Assembly (NCBI RefSeq): GCF_047496725.1
Contig: NC_132974.1
Location: forward strand, 5,649,501-5,713,500
Direction of reading: 5' to 3'
Source of the DNA: Anoplolepis gracilipes
Lineage: Eukaryota > Arthropoda > Insecta > Hymenoptera > Formicidae
DNA: 64,000 nucleotides
Below are positions 1-14,020 of this stretch, piece after piece. The notes under the pieces were generated by a model. The model did not search any database and had not been told where the DNA came from. It saw only the letters and a list, made by a program, of their open reading frames with translations. Numbering within the stretch: the stretch's first letter is position 1; each line of letters starts with the position of its first letter. A program made the translations under genes and the position numbers.

Positions 1-2450
1 TTATAGTAAAAAGAAACATTCAGTGATTTTTAAACACTCTGCATAAAAATCATCTATATATTCCAACGTTGATTCAGTGATAAAGTATGTCGAAAAGACT
101 AGAGGGAGAGGAACAGGTAGGAAGGCCGTCGTCCGGAATGGCGACGAAGGTTACCGTCCGTGTGATGCAAATGAACTCCTAAATTAAATTTAGTCGTTCC
201 GACAGGCAGGAAAAGAAGCATAGAGAGAGGAGGCTTCCGTTCCCTTCCCATGGGACTTTGCCGGTGAGATTACGACGACACGAGGAAAGTTCCCTGTAGG
301 AACATCAGCGAAGTTTCGTTCGCCGATTGCTTTTGACTTCGAGGATTGTACAAACGATCTCCCGCCAACGTTCGTATATGTGTCAAATTCGCGGTAGATA
401 GTATTCCGACGCGACGACACGTAAAATCTTCAGCTTTGCATCAAAATATCCGATATCGCTCTGACAATAGTAGTTATCTCGCTCGCCTCTGTTGCGTATG
501 TCACGCACGTAAATTCCGTCGCGCGATGCGTGTTTTCCGTCAGATTGATAATTCGCGAATTTCACGAACGTTTTAGTTTGTAATTAATAATTACAATTCT
601 GTAATACTCGACCATAATTAATGATATAATATAATAATTCTGTAATATCCAGATATTAAGTAGTATTTATTATATAATAATGCAGAATAATGTTATGTTT
701 AATTAATGTGGTAATATTTATACTTCAAATATTTTCGTTTTCGAGTGATTTTTCATTTTTTTAATAAAAATTTAACCCCGACAAATAAATCACGCACACA
801 TACGCGCACGTATTAGCATGAAAATTGATTTGTTTCTAGTTTAAATTACAATAAATCAAATCATTTTTAGGAAAATTAATTATCAGTATTTTTTATTTGA
901 GAAGATTTGAGTCTTTTTAAAGTGTGTTAATTTTTATAAGTCTAGACGATAAAATTTCCTTGCATGTTCTTATCATTTTCCAGTGGCATTCTGCGAGAAG
1001 AGTTTCGAGCAAAGTTTCAACGTGAAACTCTAATCAGGTCTCTTTATTAAAAGTTCAGAACGTTATGGAATTTTTTTTTGCAGCTCATTCGTGCTTAATA
1101 AAGCATAAATCCTTCGGGAACGAGAACATATCGCTCTATCGATCGTCATAGAAACTTTCAATATCCAGATGGGTAAAGTCACAAAACGGAGAAAGTAAAT
1201 TTCTACGAAACTTTTCGCATTGATGAAAGGCGTCGCGAACAGATTTGCATCTCATTCCATGACTTGATTATTATGACTGACGACAGTACGTGTCATAAAA
1301 CGCGATAAAGCATTACTTTAAATTATGTGAAATGTATTGAGTTTCTAACATAAGTCTTTCTTTATCTATGTAAAATATTATTATATACATGTTTTCTAAC
1401 ATAACATACTTATTTTAATCAAAATTTTCAGAATCTCTCATTTTTCCTCTAATATTTATTAAAAGATTACTTATTATTTCTTTAATTAAATAATTTTTAT
1501 ATACATCTATACAATTTAATCTAATACAATTCAGTTTTAATCTCCAGTTTATTTTTTAATTTAATTAATAAACTAAATAATCTTTTGTTAGTTTTTGAGT
1601 AACACAAACATTATAAACAAATACGAGTCATATGAAAATTGTGTAGTTATGTGCCTATAAAATTGACGTCACATTCTCAAACCGATAATCGTATGTAGGA
1701 CCCAGAGTTCTGGGTGGGCGTTTTTCCCAGGCTCGCGCGCGATCGTTCCCCCCTACTGATCTGGCGCCTCGATCCCGCATTGCCAGGTAAAATATTCGGA
1801 CTGGTCGTCGGAGACTCAGTCTGGACAGATGAAGGTGTTACGTGTCCAGCGCGCACGAAACACGTCTCCTCCCGACGATGCTTTCCGATGCCGTGTTTCT
1901 CCCTTGGTTAAAGATAAAACGAGCAGCAGAGAGATGAGAAACACAGACAGAAAAAAACAAGAAGGGACGAATTAAAGAGGCGAAAACAAAGGAAAAGCGA
2001 ATAAATATAATACTCGCCATCATTATAGTTTTAATCGTAAACATCTCGATGTAACGCTATACGGCAGAAAAATATATATTTATTAATTTTCTTTACTGCT
2101 GACACACAATATCTTAAATCAAAAGTATCTTTATTTTCTAGTCAGCTTTTAACGGTTTTAGATAAGCGGTACAAAATTTAATAATGATTATCGCTGAATA
2201 ATTCTATTCACTGACAATAATTTTGATAATAAAGACACACAACTCCAATTACATTTCCAATTACAGACCTATGTGTAGGTAACACTGCTCAAAGTACGAA
2301 AAATATCAATTTTTTAAAGATGTCAGTGATATTAAGAATAACACATCGATTGTAATTATACGAAAAAAATAATATATGATAGATATTCATGCGTCGCACT
2401 AGAAATATTCAGACCAGTACATTGAACGGTGAACGTATCGTAACAAAACC
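1..2450. other. Non-coding: left-edge mixed sequence, AT-rich middle, small CpG island
   Basis: About 1-590 and 1690-1915 are moderately GC-rich with many CpG sites. About 590-1690 and 2040-2450 are strongly AT-rich. Short open frames of 60-80 codons exist on both strands of the GC-richer parts (for example 190-420 and 1714-1911), but they overlap one another, lack recognisable domains and show no supporting splice pattern. I see no RNA gene or mobile element here. Confidence 0.6.
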
Positions 2451-2692
2451 AAGAAATAATGGAAGAGAGACGCGAGGGTGATGAGTGGGAGAGAAAGGGG
2501 AAGGACCGGCGGGGTGAAATGGAAGAGAAGCGGAATGTGGGAAGAAAGAAGAAGAAGGACGCGAGAGGAAAAGAGATGGGGAGAGTTAAAGGGCTCTCGG
2601 TATGCGAGAGCGTGGGCGTGGGTCCAGACTGGGCGCGTGTCTCTACGCGTTCCTCCGACGCAGAAATTGCAGGAACAAGAGAACAGAAACAG

Positions 2693-2761
<69 letters not shown>

Positions 2762-3240
2762 TGCGAGGCAAACGAAGAAGAGGATAAGAGAGATATTGGA
2801 GAGAAAGAAGAGAGTCTAGTCCAGAGAGAGGCGCGATCGCGTCCCGGGTGGGCAGGATCGCTTCGAACTCTCAAAAATTTATGGCCGGCGCTTCGACCTA
2901 CGAGCAAGAGGTGTTACTCCCGGGTCCTTGGGGCAGGGACCATAAGATTTACGCAACGCCGACAAGAGAGGAAGAAAGAAAGAGTGAGGCAGGGAATGAG
3001 AAAAGCGGGAGAGAGCGGGGAAGAGACGACTAAAAGAAGATCCACGAATGCGAGCGTGTACGCTAACGAAAGAGCGATCGAGCTCGTTAACGTCCGTTCG
3101 GATAATCGATAGTACGGACGCGCCGTCTGATTATCGAGTGCGCGAGAGAAGGGAAAATAGCTCTCTGCACACCAGGAATAAATATTTGGACGTGTTACGG
3201 AAGCCGGATTGCGACGCGACGTCGGGACGCCGGATAAAGT
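2451..3240. other. Purine-rich CpG island around a GA microsatellite
   Basis: The plus strand is unusually rich in G and A across nearly 800 bases and is centred on a pure GA tract. Open frames on both strands run through it (plus 2459-3112, minus 2356-2907). The plus frame is almost entirely Glu, Arg, Lys and Gly, and the minus frame is Ser/Leu-rich, as expected when a GA or CT repeat is translated. I treat both as repeat artefacts. The purine asymmetry could favour triplex structure or binding of GAGA-type factors (inference). Confidence 0.6.
2701..2756. repeat. (GA)n microsatellite, about 28 units
   Basis: This is an uninterrupted GA dinucleotide run of 56 bases, flanked by impure GA-rich sequence on both sides. 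Such tracts are common in insect genomes and are potential GAGA-factor sites. Confidence 0.97.
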
Positions 3241-5460
3241 AACGTGAATGATAAAAATGTCGCTGAAATAATTCACTTAAAGCGTCTGCGGAACAATTAC
3301 GCTGTTTCCGTAGTATCTACCTAACATTGTATTAAAATTACATGTCACCTATACTAATTGTGATATGTGTAACATGATATATATTATGATTAGTCATACA
3401 GTATAATTATACGATGTAACTGCGACAAAATTATTCAGTTATGAATAAAACATGTTGTCGCGAAAATTTAATGCAATTTGATTAAATCTAAAATTATAGA
3501 AAAAAATAGATGTATAATAATTTGACTAAAAAATATTTTAATTTCTAGAATACCTGCATTTTTTAGTTTATAAAAACATTAAACACATACAATCTCTCAC
3601 ACAACTACATATCTTAAATATTTCTCTATAACATGCCACGCTGCAGAACACGCGAGTTGTTGAAGAAAAATTCTAAAAATTGGCGCTTTTATGTGAGACA
3701 GAGAAAAAGAGAGAGAAAGAAACTTGTTCCGGAGGGAAACTCTTTTTGAAATTCACACGACGGATTTTCCGATCATTTGCGAGTGAAATAGTCGAACGGT
3801 AGAGCGATGTCGGCCGCACCTGTGAGAAGATATTTCAGATCGCAACGACTGTCTAGTGTACTCGAGTGCGGAAAAATCGTATTTTCTTTGCATCTGCCAA
3901 TCAGTCCAGCGTTTTCAAAGCCTCAGTTTAAGCTAAGTCACATAAAACTGGTTCTGACCAAATAAAAATATCTCTTTTTTCGATTTCCGTCGCATGTCTA
4001 TCTACATAGTATGAGTTCAAATTTGACATGCGATATTTTTGTTGAAATTCACTTTGTATATAAATTTTATATCCTGCCAATATCAAGAATTATATATTAT
4101 CAATACGTCGCTCGTTACATGAATATATTCATCATATTATTATTATTTTCATGTAGAAACATATTTTTTTACTAAATTCAATTGATACTTCTAATTTTAA
4201 CTTTTAAAATTCAAATAAATTTCAAATATATTATATTTATGCTTTATGATATATTTGACAAATCAATATTTGCTTTTATTTTATATACTAAATTAATATT
4301 TTTTTATTAATACTTATTATTAACATAAAGAACATTATAAAATAATTGATATAAAATGATTGAAAGTTGAAATATTAAATATTCGTTTATTTAGTACAAT
4401 TATGATATTAAAAAATATATACACTCCGTCTTAGTTTTTCTAATTAAAATTGTGTAGAAAAAAGATTATTAATTATATAATTCGGATGCTATATAAAGTA
4501 TAGAACAATGGATTTTCTCGTTTATTGAACTCATTAAAGGATATATTTACCACCTATCAGAAAATGCTTCATATCCTCGCGCGATCGTTGTCCAACCGTT
4601 TATTTATTTGCATCAGAATTGTGTTCTATACAAATATGTACAAACGTTTCTCGATTAAACACACAGTGAGTGGCAAAAAAACTAGAAAATGTTTGCAAAT
4701 TGCAAGATTATGCAATCAGTAAAAGCAATAGTTAAATGAGAAGTTAAGGAAATGTTCAATTCAATCAATTTGGATCAATTTAAATCGAGTCAAAATTAAA
4801 AATTTATAGTTAACAGAAAATATATAAAATAAAAGAATTTAAAATTAATAAATAAATAGAATGGCCCTTTAATAAAATAGTAAAGGAAATATAAAGCATA
4901 TAAGAACAATCTTAAAAAATTTATTTGAGTATGAAACAAAATATATTCATATAATTAAGAATCTAAAGCATTGATAATAATATACAAAAAGAATAAAATT
5001 AAATTAATTTAGATTCCCCTCATTATATAAATATATTTTATTTTGTACTCAAAAAAGTTTTCTAAGATTGCTCTTGTATATCTTTTATTTCCTTTATGAA
5101 TTTAAAATTATTCGTTTTCTAGAAATAAATGAGAAAATTCCAAGACAGGATAAAAAGATTTTTAAAAAAAGATTACGACTGACGAGCAAATTTTTTATTC
5201 ATAATTTGATTCTACCTTTCAATTCTATTCATTCACCTATAGACACAGATTGAGACTAATATATATCTATAAGAGAAAATATAATGAGCGCACTTTTAAT
5301 TGCTTTATCAGAGAATTACTAGGAAAATTCGAAAAAAAAGGATGCAGGAACAGACGAGAGAATTTTTAATATGCAATTCTCCAATCCCATTGTGACTCAC
5401 TGTTACTCTAGACATGGATTCCAGCTAGCATACATGGCATTCATTTAAAAGCTCGCATCG
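3241..5460. other. AT-rich non-coding block containing a long inverted repeat
   Basis: This is a mostly AT-rich stretch of about 2.2 kb. A short GC-richer patch at about 3640-3950 has an impure GA-rich segment near 3700-3720. The only strong structure is the inverted repeat at 4881-5096. The open frames here (for example 4525-4722 and 5068-5253) are short, AT-driven and unrecognisable. Confidence 0.6.
4881..5096. repeat. Imperfect inverted repeat (about 88-bp arms, 40-bp loop)
   Basis: The left arm at 4881-4967 pairs with the right arm at 5008-5096 in inverted orientation, at roughly 80% identity with small gaps. Shared landmarks are AATCTAAA against TTTAGATT next to the loop, and TAAAGGAAAT against ATTTCCTTTA at the outer edge. 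The loop is AT-only apart from a few bases. I found no clear target-site duplication. It could be a decayed foldback MITE or an inverted duplication; it encodes no protein. Confidence 0.8.
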
Positions 5461-6500
5461 TGGTAATATTCCAACGCATAAATATCACGCGGCTCGCGTT
5501 TTGTCGTGTTTTCCATGGGCCATAAAAGCGCACCCGTTTTTCCTGCCATTATCTCGCCGGTACGTACCGTCGATGAGAACGGGCATTAGATAAATACCGG
5601 CGTGAACATCCGCGCGACGCGACGAGGGGGTGAGAGAGAAAGAGAGAGGGCAAGCGTTAGCCGGCTTTAAAAGAGAATAAAAATATTTATCGAGCAAACT
5701 CGGAACGGGCCTCCGCCGTCGCATCGCCAGCGGGAGAAGAAAAAGGATGACGAAAAATGGTCTCGAAGTTTGGGGGAGGTGGCGGAGGCGGAACGGACAA
5801 CCAAATGAATTTTGAGTGGAGTATTACTCCGCGTGTTAGGACCCGCGCGCGCGCGCCAGACTTGGAGGGGGATGAAAGAGACGTGGAGTATTATCGGAAA
5901 ACGGTAAATATTTCTCGGCGTATACGAACCAATAGATATAAAAGGGGGTGAGAGAGGATGGGGAAAAGAGAAAGAAAAAAAAAAAAAAAAAAAAAAAAGA
6001 GAGAGAAGGAATAAAGTCGAGTGGAATCTTGTTCTACGCTACGATTATCGCGCGCGCATCTCCAAGGAAATCGTCGACGCGTACGGGTAAAGGGAGTAGA
6101 GGTAAGAAACGAGGAAGTAAAGCTTGAAGAAGGACGGATGAGAAGAAGAATCCGCCTGGGAAACGGTTCTCCGCGTTGGAATTAAAATCGAACGATCGTT
6201 CTCCACGCGCGCGAGAATGGCGCGTCCCTTCTGTTGTTTCCCCTACATTTCCTTTATCCTGTCGCACTCTTCGTATACGATATGCGTTCTTTTCTTCCTT
6301 TTACGCATCTTTTGTCTCTCGTGTCGCATATACAGTAATATCGCGAGCGCAATAAATACCGACGATTTTCATATGTTACTCGTCGAATGGCTCGATAAAC
6401 AGCTTCGATCGGCGTTTTCCGAACCCCCGGTGGGGAGTAAAAGAGGCCACGTCATAGGAGAAAAAGAACGTATGACAGGCCGATTTGCCATTTCCGTGAA
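5461..6500. other. CpG island with GA-rich and alternating CG patches
   Basis: This GC-richer stretch holds a GGAGGY-type run (about 5771-5792), a short alternating CG run at about 5847-5858, a TATAAAAG motif at 5937-5944 with a CCAAT-like AACCAATA just upstream, and a poly-A run. The TATA motif has no initiator at the expected distance, so I do not call a promoter. The open frames 5757-5951, 6034-6267 and 6217-6510 are mutually overlapping or low-complexity and match nothing I know. Confidence 0.5.
5975..5998. repeat. poly-A tract (24 A)
   Basis: This is a pure A run inside a purine-rich segment, with no upstream retroposon-like body or target-site duplication evident. I read it as a simple repeat. 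Confidence 0.95.
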
Positions 6501-7300
6501 ATACAAATGACACATACAGCTAATGATTGAACTATACTAAGCTTCCTAAGTCCCGATATGTACGCTCGATTGCTCCCATCGCTGTTGTGATTGTGTATCG
6601 AACACCTCTAAGGAACAAAGAAGATTGTTACACCTCGCAAGAGTAATGATCGTGTCATACAACTCTTCATTTCCTGTTCGCTTTTTTTAAGAAGGGCCAA
6701 CCAATCGACTTACCGAAGAAGGAAATGGTATCTTAATAGATCTTTGGCAAACTTATCGCGATTATTATTTGTATATTATGTTGCAGACGTCAAGTGTTAC
6801 CTAATTATTAGAAAAAAATCTTAGTATTTATCTTATCGCGGATAATAATAATTTCTCGTGATGTCGACGCAACGTATGTCTGGCAAAATCTTATCGATAT
6901 GTAAGATATACTATAGATATCTGATATTTTAAATATTAAATATTTTTTCTCTTTTAAATATTAAATATTTCTCACTTGCTAAAAGTACGCATATACAAAG
7001 ACGATTTGATTTGATGCTTAAATTTGTCATTTGAAATTGTCTAAAAATTTAAAATTTCATAAATATCTCAATAAATAAATAATCTCTATACTAAATTCGA
7101 TTCAACATGAAAACCGTTTTCTGATACATATTGCAATTTTATTTCCGTTGAATATTTAACAATATTAAGAATAAAATATAAATGTAGAAAAAATTTTTTA
7201 AATACTGAAAAATTTAATAGCTGCGGTAAATTTGATTTGATATCCGATAAACAATCACTACATGATACGTAAATATAAACTTTCACTATATCGTATAGAT
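6501..7300. other. AT-rich non-coding block with a short direct repeat
   Basis: A TTTTAAATATTAAATATT unit occurs twice back to back at about 6927-6970, separated by a pyrimidine spacer. Otherwise the block is AT-rich sequence with no recognisable gene or element. Confidence 0.5.
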
Positions 7301-8040
7301 ACATCTATTTTGCTTAACTCTCCTCTTTCTTTCTGTCTGTGTGCTTTGCCGTCTCGTCGTCACATTATCGACAACATGTTACACCAAGCTGCTGACGTGG
7401 CATGGCAAAGCCAAATCCACACATCCAGAAGAGAAGTTTATCGTGCGAGAGCAGTCAAACTAGCCTGCGGGAACATTCGCGCAGATTCGAGAGGCAAACC
7501 CGTCGTACGGGAGAGACGCGAAAGAGACGCGGAATTACGCGAGCGAGAGCAATCGACGGGCGCGCTCACAGAAAGGCTACGTGAAATGGCAACGCCTGCA
7601 CAGCAACAAACGACAGTGAGAAACGGATAAACACGACGGTAAACTCGGAAGCGCTTTGTCCGGTGCGCCGACGAGCGTCGCGACGCCGGGTGTCGTTTTC
7701 ACGGTGGCTTGAATCGCGCTTGCTGTGTAAACCGCTTACGTGCCACGCGGATGAAAACTAGATCCCTCGGTCGTACACCATGGAGCCCACAGAAGGAAGT
7801 CGAGCCGCCAAATAGTTTCGCGCGCGACGTATCTCGTGTATACCTGTATCCGTGTTCGAGCAATTCACGGTAGACACACTCGTCATTGAGGATGACGGGG
7901 AGAGAAGAGAGGCACAATACGGATGGACAAATATTTGAGCGTCCGTGAGAAACGCGAACACCATGTATCGAACGTCACTGACGAAACGTTTGATGTGAAT
8001 AAGCGGGAGAGAGAGAGAGAGAATAGAGATAATCGAGATG
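7301..8040. other. CpG island, non-coding as far as can be read
   Basis: This is a GC-richer stretch with several mutually overlapping short open frames (plus 7262-7630; minus 7699-7917 and 7758-7964). None has a recognisable domain. A short GA run occupies about 8006-8022 at its right edge. Confidence 0.5.
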
Positions 8041-11000
8041 GAGTCAGAAAGTCATCTATATTATTACAATAATCGGAAAATCAGATTATCAGAAAAAGAA
8101 TCTATCGTTCAAATTTTGTGCAATCTTTTTTTTTAGATGTTAAATATATAAAATTTCATATACGTTTTAAAAAAAAAAAAATATTCTCTACATTCAGTCT
8201 TTATCTTTCAACTCTTTAACTACGAGTGTTTTCTAAGTATCTTCTATCGTTAATAGACATATTATGTTTTCTTTAATAAAGATTTGTATGTAATATGCTA
8301 TGCATTGAGTTAAGTTAATCACAAGGTAGTTATCGCGCCACCAAATAGAACGAGATGGACTAATTGATTATAGTTGGAGATTAAAGAAATACATGCGCAC
8401 GAAATTAACGATTTGAGTTTAGCGTTGCAAAAGTAATGGCGCTTTTGTAAAACGAATTCGATAGAACGATGGCAAATGTTTAATTTTTCACGCGCAAACA
8501 TACTGCATTTCTCATTATCGATGTTTTGATAAGCGTGGTAAACGATCATCATTTATGGCTGATTATTCTTTCGCAGCCGATCGCACATATAATTGGCAAG
8601 CAGAAAGAAAATGAAGAAAGAGCAAAAGCTAAGTAAAGCCTGAAACTGATTACTCTTGAAAGTTTTTGCCAGAGAGAAAAATCAAATTAAAAAAAGTATT
8701 AAGAGAAAATGTTTGTTATATATTAATTTATAAAGATCGATGAGATCCTATCGTGAAAACAAATTTTTCAAAAATAAAATCAATATAATTATCTGTATTC
8801 AATTTTATATTTATTATTTAAAAAATATTTTCTTGATTTTGTAAAAATTATCAACGTCAACACTGTAAATTATATATATATATATTTATCGTATTATCTC
8901 AACTAATCTTGATATCAAAAAATTGACAGAGATACTTCTGAGCAGTAATACTCTGTGAGCCTTGACAGTTGAGGACCATCCTTATGGAAACTCTTGACTC
9001 GGGAGAAAGTATCATCGACAGAAGATATCCAAAGATAAGGCGAATGAAGGAAGAAAGGAAGGATATTCTTGATAAAAATACGATTGTCCGCATGGGAATC
9101 GTACGGCTGCCGCGCTTTCAAATCCACCTTGATAACGATAGAGCGCTACTCTGCTGGTGAAAACATCCACTGGAATGACACCGTCTTTAACCACTTGTCG
9201 AAATGCAGCGTGAAACAAGAGTTCTCATCGGATTTGTGATTGGACAGCTGAACATTTTTCTCCACAATAAACAATCCAGATAGACACATATCTTGCAGGT
9301 TATTAGTGCAATATATGTGTATTTTATAGTAAAATTATTTTAATTAGTATATGGAAAATATTTAAAACTTAGAACTTGAATTTTTGAAAAGATAGTATAA
9401 AAAGATCTATATATATTTATTATTTCTAGTTAAAATATGCTCGAAATGTCCTTGACAAGTTGTTCACAATGTCAAAAATCGACGTATGAAAAGTATCTGA
9501 AAAATTTTATCGCCATTTTTACAAATAACCGACATTTATCAATTTTGGTACTTATAGATACTATTTCCATAAAACACTTATAGATACATTCCGAGATCAT
9601 CGTTTAAAATTTATAAATGTATATATATTCATTAAATCACATAACACTTCTTTGTAGATTTACATTCTTGCGAACCATTTCATTCACAATTCATCGACGT
9701 TGTCCTCGATTCCATCCGAACTACGAGCACTCGGCTCGGACGTAAAGTACTTACATATCGACTACCCTCGAGACTAAACTCGGTTCGTTCCACCTGAAAG
9801 TGCGTCAGCTTCTCGGTATACCCTTAGGGTGTACTTTCCTCGATACGCGTCAATTTCCCGGAGGAGCCGCGCCATTGGACGTATTTCCAGATACTTTTGC
9901 GGTCGTGCACTTTTCGTGCACACTCGGCCACGTATTCAATTTGCATACGGAATCAGTTTACCGTCTTTGCGGTAATAGTTCCAATTCTAATATAATTTGT
10001 GTTTAAGCTGAAAGGTTGCTCGACAATACCACGTTCCGTCTCGTAATCTGAACGATACGCACATTCATCATAATAATTATTACTTTATTACTTCATTTTC
10101 AAACACTGTTTCAAACAAAAAAAGTTGAATTTGCAGTTAAAAAAGTTCATGATTTTATACACCATGAAAAGTTTTTCCCGCGCGTATATACAAATAAATA
10201 TTTACTTCTATATTACTATTTGCTGGATGTAAACTGCAAAAATAAGAGCGGTAATTGAGTGACAGGAAAGTAATTTATAGAGAAAAACGACAAAGATATA
10301 TAACTAGAGTTCTCAACTAATTATTATACATTATGCGCTTTCTGTGCACGAGAAAATTTCTGACTCTCACCAATGTTGAACGTTAAAAATCGTCTACACT
10401 CAATGGACACCTGTTGAATACGCGTAGTCTAAATTTTTAATTGTATAAAATGCATATAGTTATATAAAGATAAAGAGAAAGAAAAAAAATTGCTATAGAC
10501 AGAAATCATATATATTACTCCCCAATGGAATAATGAACATTTAATTACGATTATATTATCAGAGGTAGAAAACTAAACAGAAAAGGTTCGCTTTTAAATA
10601 TGATGAAAAACAGTTCTAATCACGATGGAAAGTTATGATTTTACGGGTACGATTTCACACGTGTGCAAACCCATCGGAGAACACGTCGTTGGCCGCAATC
10701 TCAGAGTTTGCCTCTGCTATCTTGTCCATCGAGGCGCCGCCTTTGCTTACCGAAGCAGATTCTCTTTGCTTTTTTTATCTTCCCGTTGGTTTCGTAAAAG
10801 GAAGAAAAATGGGAGAGGCGAGGCCGAACCAAGAGGAACGTGGTAGGCGCTGATCGACGTGCAGCGCGTAGTTTATCTTTGAAATTCCTGCATCAAAAAT
10901 ATTTCTAACGAAAATAGTGCTATGAGAATGCGTCGCGTTGCAAACGCAATCGTATTAAATAAAAAAAAGATGATATAAATTATCTACATAACTTCAAATA

Positions 11001-12916
11001 CATAATGCATAACAAAATAAAAATAAGACACAGTAATTATATTTCTTTCTCCAGAATTATAAAACGTATCTGGAAAATTGTATCAAAACTGTCGTATCAA
11101 TTATTCATTTCATTTCAAATCACTATTTTCAGAAATTTAAGATAAGCCATTTTTGAAACAAATATATATTATATATATCTCAGGAGGAAATTCTTAAATT
11201 TGTAAATGGAAATGTGTGCAATATTGATATTCGAATTTTTTTTAAAGATACGCGCGAACGATGGAAGACACGTTCACTGTTTCTCGATCTATTCCAATAC
11301 AAATGACAAAATCAAGAGATCTATCTTCGGTATCTATCTTTCGATTCCCGAAACGTTTGTATCTCACACGGGATCTCGCACGAGAGTTTCCGAAGGTTCC
11401 CACATCGTTCCAAAAGGTGGAAACGACCATCCGCCTTTTAACGAACCCGCGTCACGTAGTGATTTGGAGCTGAGATTTCCTGGATATCAAATCGCATTAT
11501 AAAGTTGACGATCCCTTTATTTCCCCATTTCTCGCTTTCACATTGTCCGCGGTACAATCTCCGTAACGGAATTGTCGAAAGATCAAGCGGTGTTTCTCGC
11601 AAAAGCTCTTGAGCGGACCGACACGTAGGTAGGACCGAGCACGCGACGAATCAATCGACGAGATTTTTGCGTGAACGCAATTATCGGCTGTTCTTCGTTC
11701 GATTTTACGTGCGATGATTTCGCGGCGAATGCGCGCGAGGAAAAAGCAATACAAATCGATGGAGATACGTGCAACGTCATACTGTGATGAATTCCCACGG
11801 ATCGCCGTAAGCCGACGTGAAGGAGGCTGCATCTGACACGTAATTACCGGTAATGAGACGATACAAGGGTTGTGGATCACGCGGAGATATTGAGGAAAAT
11901 TGAAACGTAAATAGTAGCGCGAGAATATCGCAAAAATTGAAACGTCACTACTAAGAGTCACGAAACGCAACGTAATTAAAAAAAGAAAAGTACTCTTGCT
12001 TATTGGTCTCGGATCAAGTGCCTGTGTTCATTGGCGTCAATGTTCGATACGATCGAACGAAGCTGTAGCTTCGTGAAATATCAATTTTCATGCTTTCTCG
12101 TCGATCGCTTCTCCGAGATCTCTCAATTTCCTGTAAACTTGGAATCCATGATAATCAATTAGGCAGAAAGCCGCAATAAAATTGACTGCAATCAAATTAA
12201 AATTGTGGAAGCAATCATGTTTTAAGAAATGGAAGAAAACTGTTCCACCGTAATTGCGGAACTTTGCGAATACAGTGGAAACTCGCAGAATCTCCAATAT
12301 TTATCAAAATTGATTAATATTTTTTTTAAAAAGCACAACTCATATTTCAAGATTTCATATCGCATTCAAATTTTCTTTTAAATTATCTATTATATTCACT
12401 CGAAACGTGAACTAAATTCGTTATTCTATAAAAGTCTCATTGTGTCTGTCAATGTTTCATTTTAACGTATTTAATATTTTAAAATATTCTGTCGAGACAT
12501 GTGTATAAATATTTTCGTAACTATTCTTGCGTTGTAGCATTGCAAACGCCATGCAATTTTGACTGCGGAAAGCCACCATGTGGCAGTGTGGCACGAAAGC
12601 GAAATTCGGAATGACTTGAAAAAAGTCACAAAGAGAGCCGAGCTATCAGTATTCAAGCCACTGCGCATTTTAATAAAGATTCCGAGTTCGCAATTCACAC
12701 TGGCTCGAGAAATCAAAGAGTGATAAAAAGAGAAAGGAACAAAGGCAACGCTCGACTGAATAATGCGTTAGGTAAGAGTCTAGTAATATAGAGCCTTGAA
12801 TAGAGGAACATGCGATTATCACATACGACACGAAAATTATGGGATGCGTCGAAATTAATTGTAATTTATCGAAAAAGTTTTTAAGATTGAAGATATTGCT
12901 TTTCCACATTAAATAT

Positions 12917-12920
<4 letters not shown>

Positions 12921-12951
<31 letters not shown>
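12921..12951. repeat. (TA)n microsatellite
   Basis: This is an uninterrupted TA alternation of about 31 bases in AT-rich surroundings. Confidence 0.95.
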
Positions 12952-12953
<2 letters not shown>

Positions 12954-13693
12954 CTTTTTCTCTTTATAAAAGTACCTATATACATAAAAAGTATTGTTTT
13001 TATACACAACAATTTTTTTAATTAATTAGATTTTGTATCAAGATATAATTTTATACAAACTTACTTATCAAAATGTGAAAAATGTCACGTGTATTTCTGC
13101 TCAACTTTCATTTAGCTATATTTCGTCGTGGTTTGAAAAAATACGCTTTATTAGCGAATAGACACGCGTGAGAGAGAAAATAGCAAAGGAGATCACGATT
13201 CGACGAGAGAGGCTACGAAATGTGGCTGGAATGCCACCACTCATCGATCCTTCGGTAATGGCTACACGTGTACACCATAACAACATACACACATCGCCGC
13301 AACCCCCGACCGCTACCTTCGTTCGTACCACTCACCCCGAATTATGCGCTTCGTGTCTAAACATTTTGTGATTTCAACATCGATAGATCCATCCGATTTC
13401 GATACGGTTTCCAACCAGAAATACAGATTCAAGCGAAGTGCCACTCTGGCAGTTGAAACGCCATTAAAGTGGGCGGGTAGTTAAATGGTTTTAGCTACTG
13501 GATAAAGCAGTGCTGGATCGATAAACGACATCAGGATACTTGGAACTCTTTTATTCCGCTGATAAAAATTAATCAAATCGTAAAGATTTTTTTCTCGTAC
13601 AACTCTTTTATAAACTGATAGTAACGCGCTTTTACGTAGCTTTTAATACAGTTTTAAAAGGTTATTTTTTAGAAACACGCGAGATGAGTAAAC

Positions 13694-13712
13694 AAAAAAA
13701 AAAAAAAAAAAA
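13694..13712. repeat. poly-A tract (19 A)
   Basis: This is a pure A run with no retroposon structure visible upstream. Confidence 0.9.
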
Positions 13713-13934
13713 TAAAACAAATTTAAATTCATCAAACACGCTTTATATACCAGTAATGCAGTAAAATGCTTTTGAGTTGAAAAACTTATTTTAATTATAT
13801 ATTATAAAACCGCTAAACGCATTTTCGCATCTAGAAAGTTTCATATGCGACCAATGGCCACACGTCCCTGGATCCTGGATGGAGAGTAATCTCGGATAGG
13901 GTAGTCTCGCTCTTCAAGCTTGCGAGAGGTCGAC

Positions 13935-13936
<2 letters not shown>

Positions 13937-14020
<84 letters not shown>

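Larger units (their letters stand above)
8041..13840. other. Mostly AT-rich non-coding block with small GC-richer patches
   Basis: AT-rich sequence dominates, with modest GC-richer patches at about 8930-9240, 9660-10050, 10620-10870, 11240-11970, 12500-12780 and 13130-13560. The longest open frame is on the minus strand at 11497-11970 (157 codons); it has no recognisable domain and overlaps another minus-strand frame at 11583-11798. Simple repeats are a TA run at 12921-12951 and poly-A at 8169-8180 and 13694-13712. I found no mobile element with clear ends. Confidence 0.5.

Noticed and set aside
2459..3112. 217-codon plus-strand open frame
   Set aside because: It spans the GA microsatellite and purine-rich DNA and encodes almost only Glu, Arg, Lys and Gly. 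The minus strand is also open over most of it, so it is a composition artefact.
5937..5944. TATAAAAG with upstream CCAAT-like motif
   Set aside because: No initiator-like sequence at about 25-32 bases downstream; the region there is purine-rich and leads into poly-A.
11497..11970. 157-codon minus-strand open frame
   Set aside because: No domain, no splice context and a second overlapping frame on the same strand. The length is unremarkable for GC-richer DNA.
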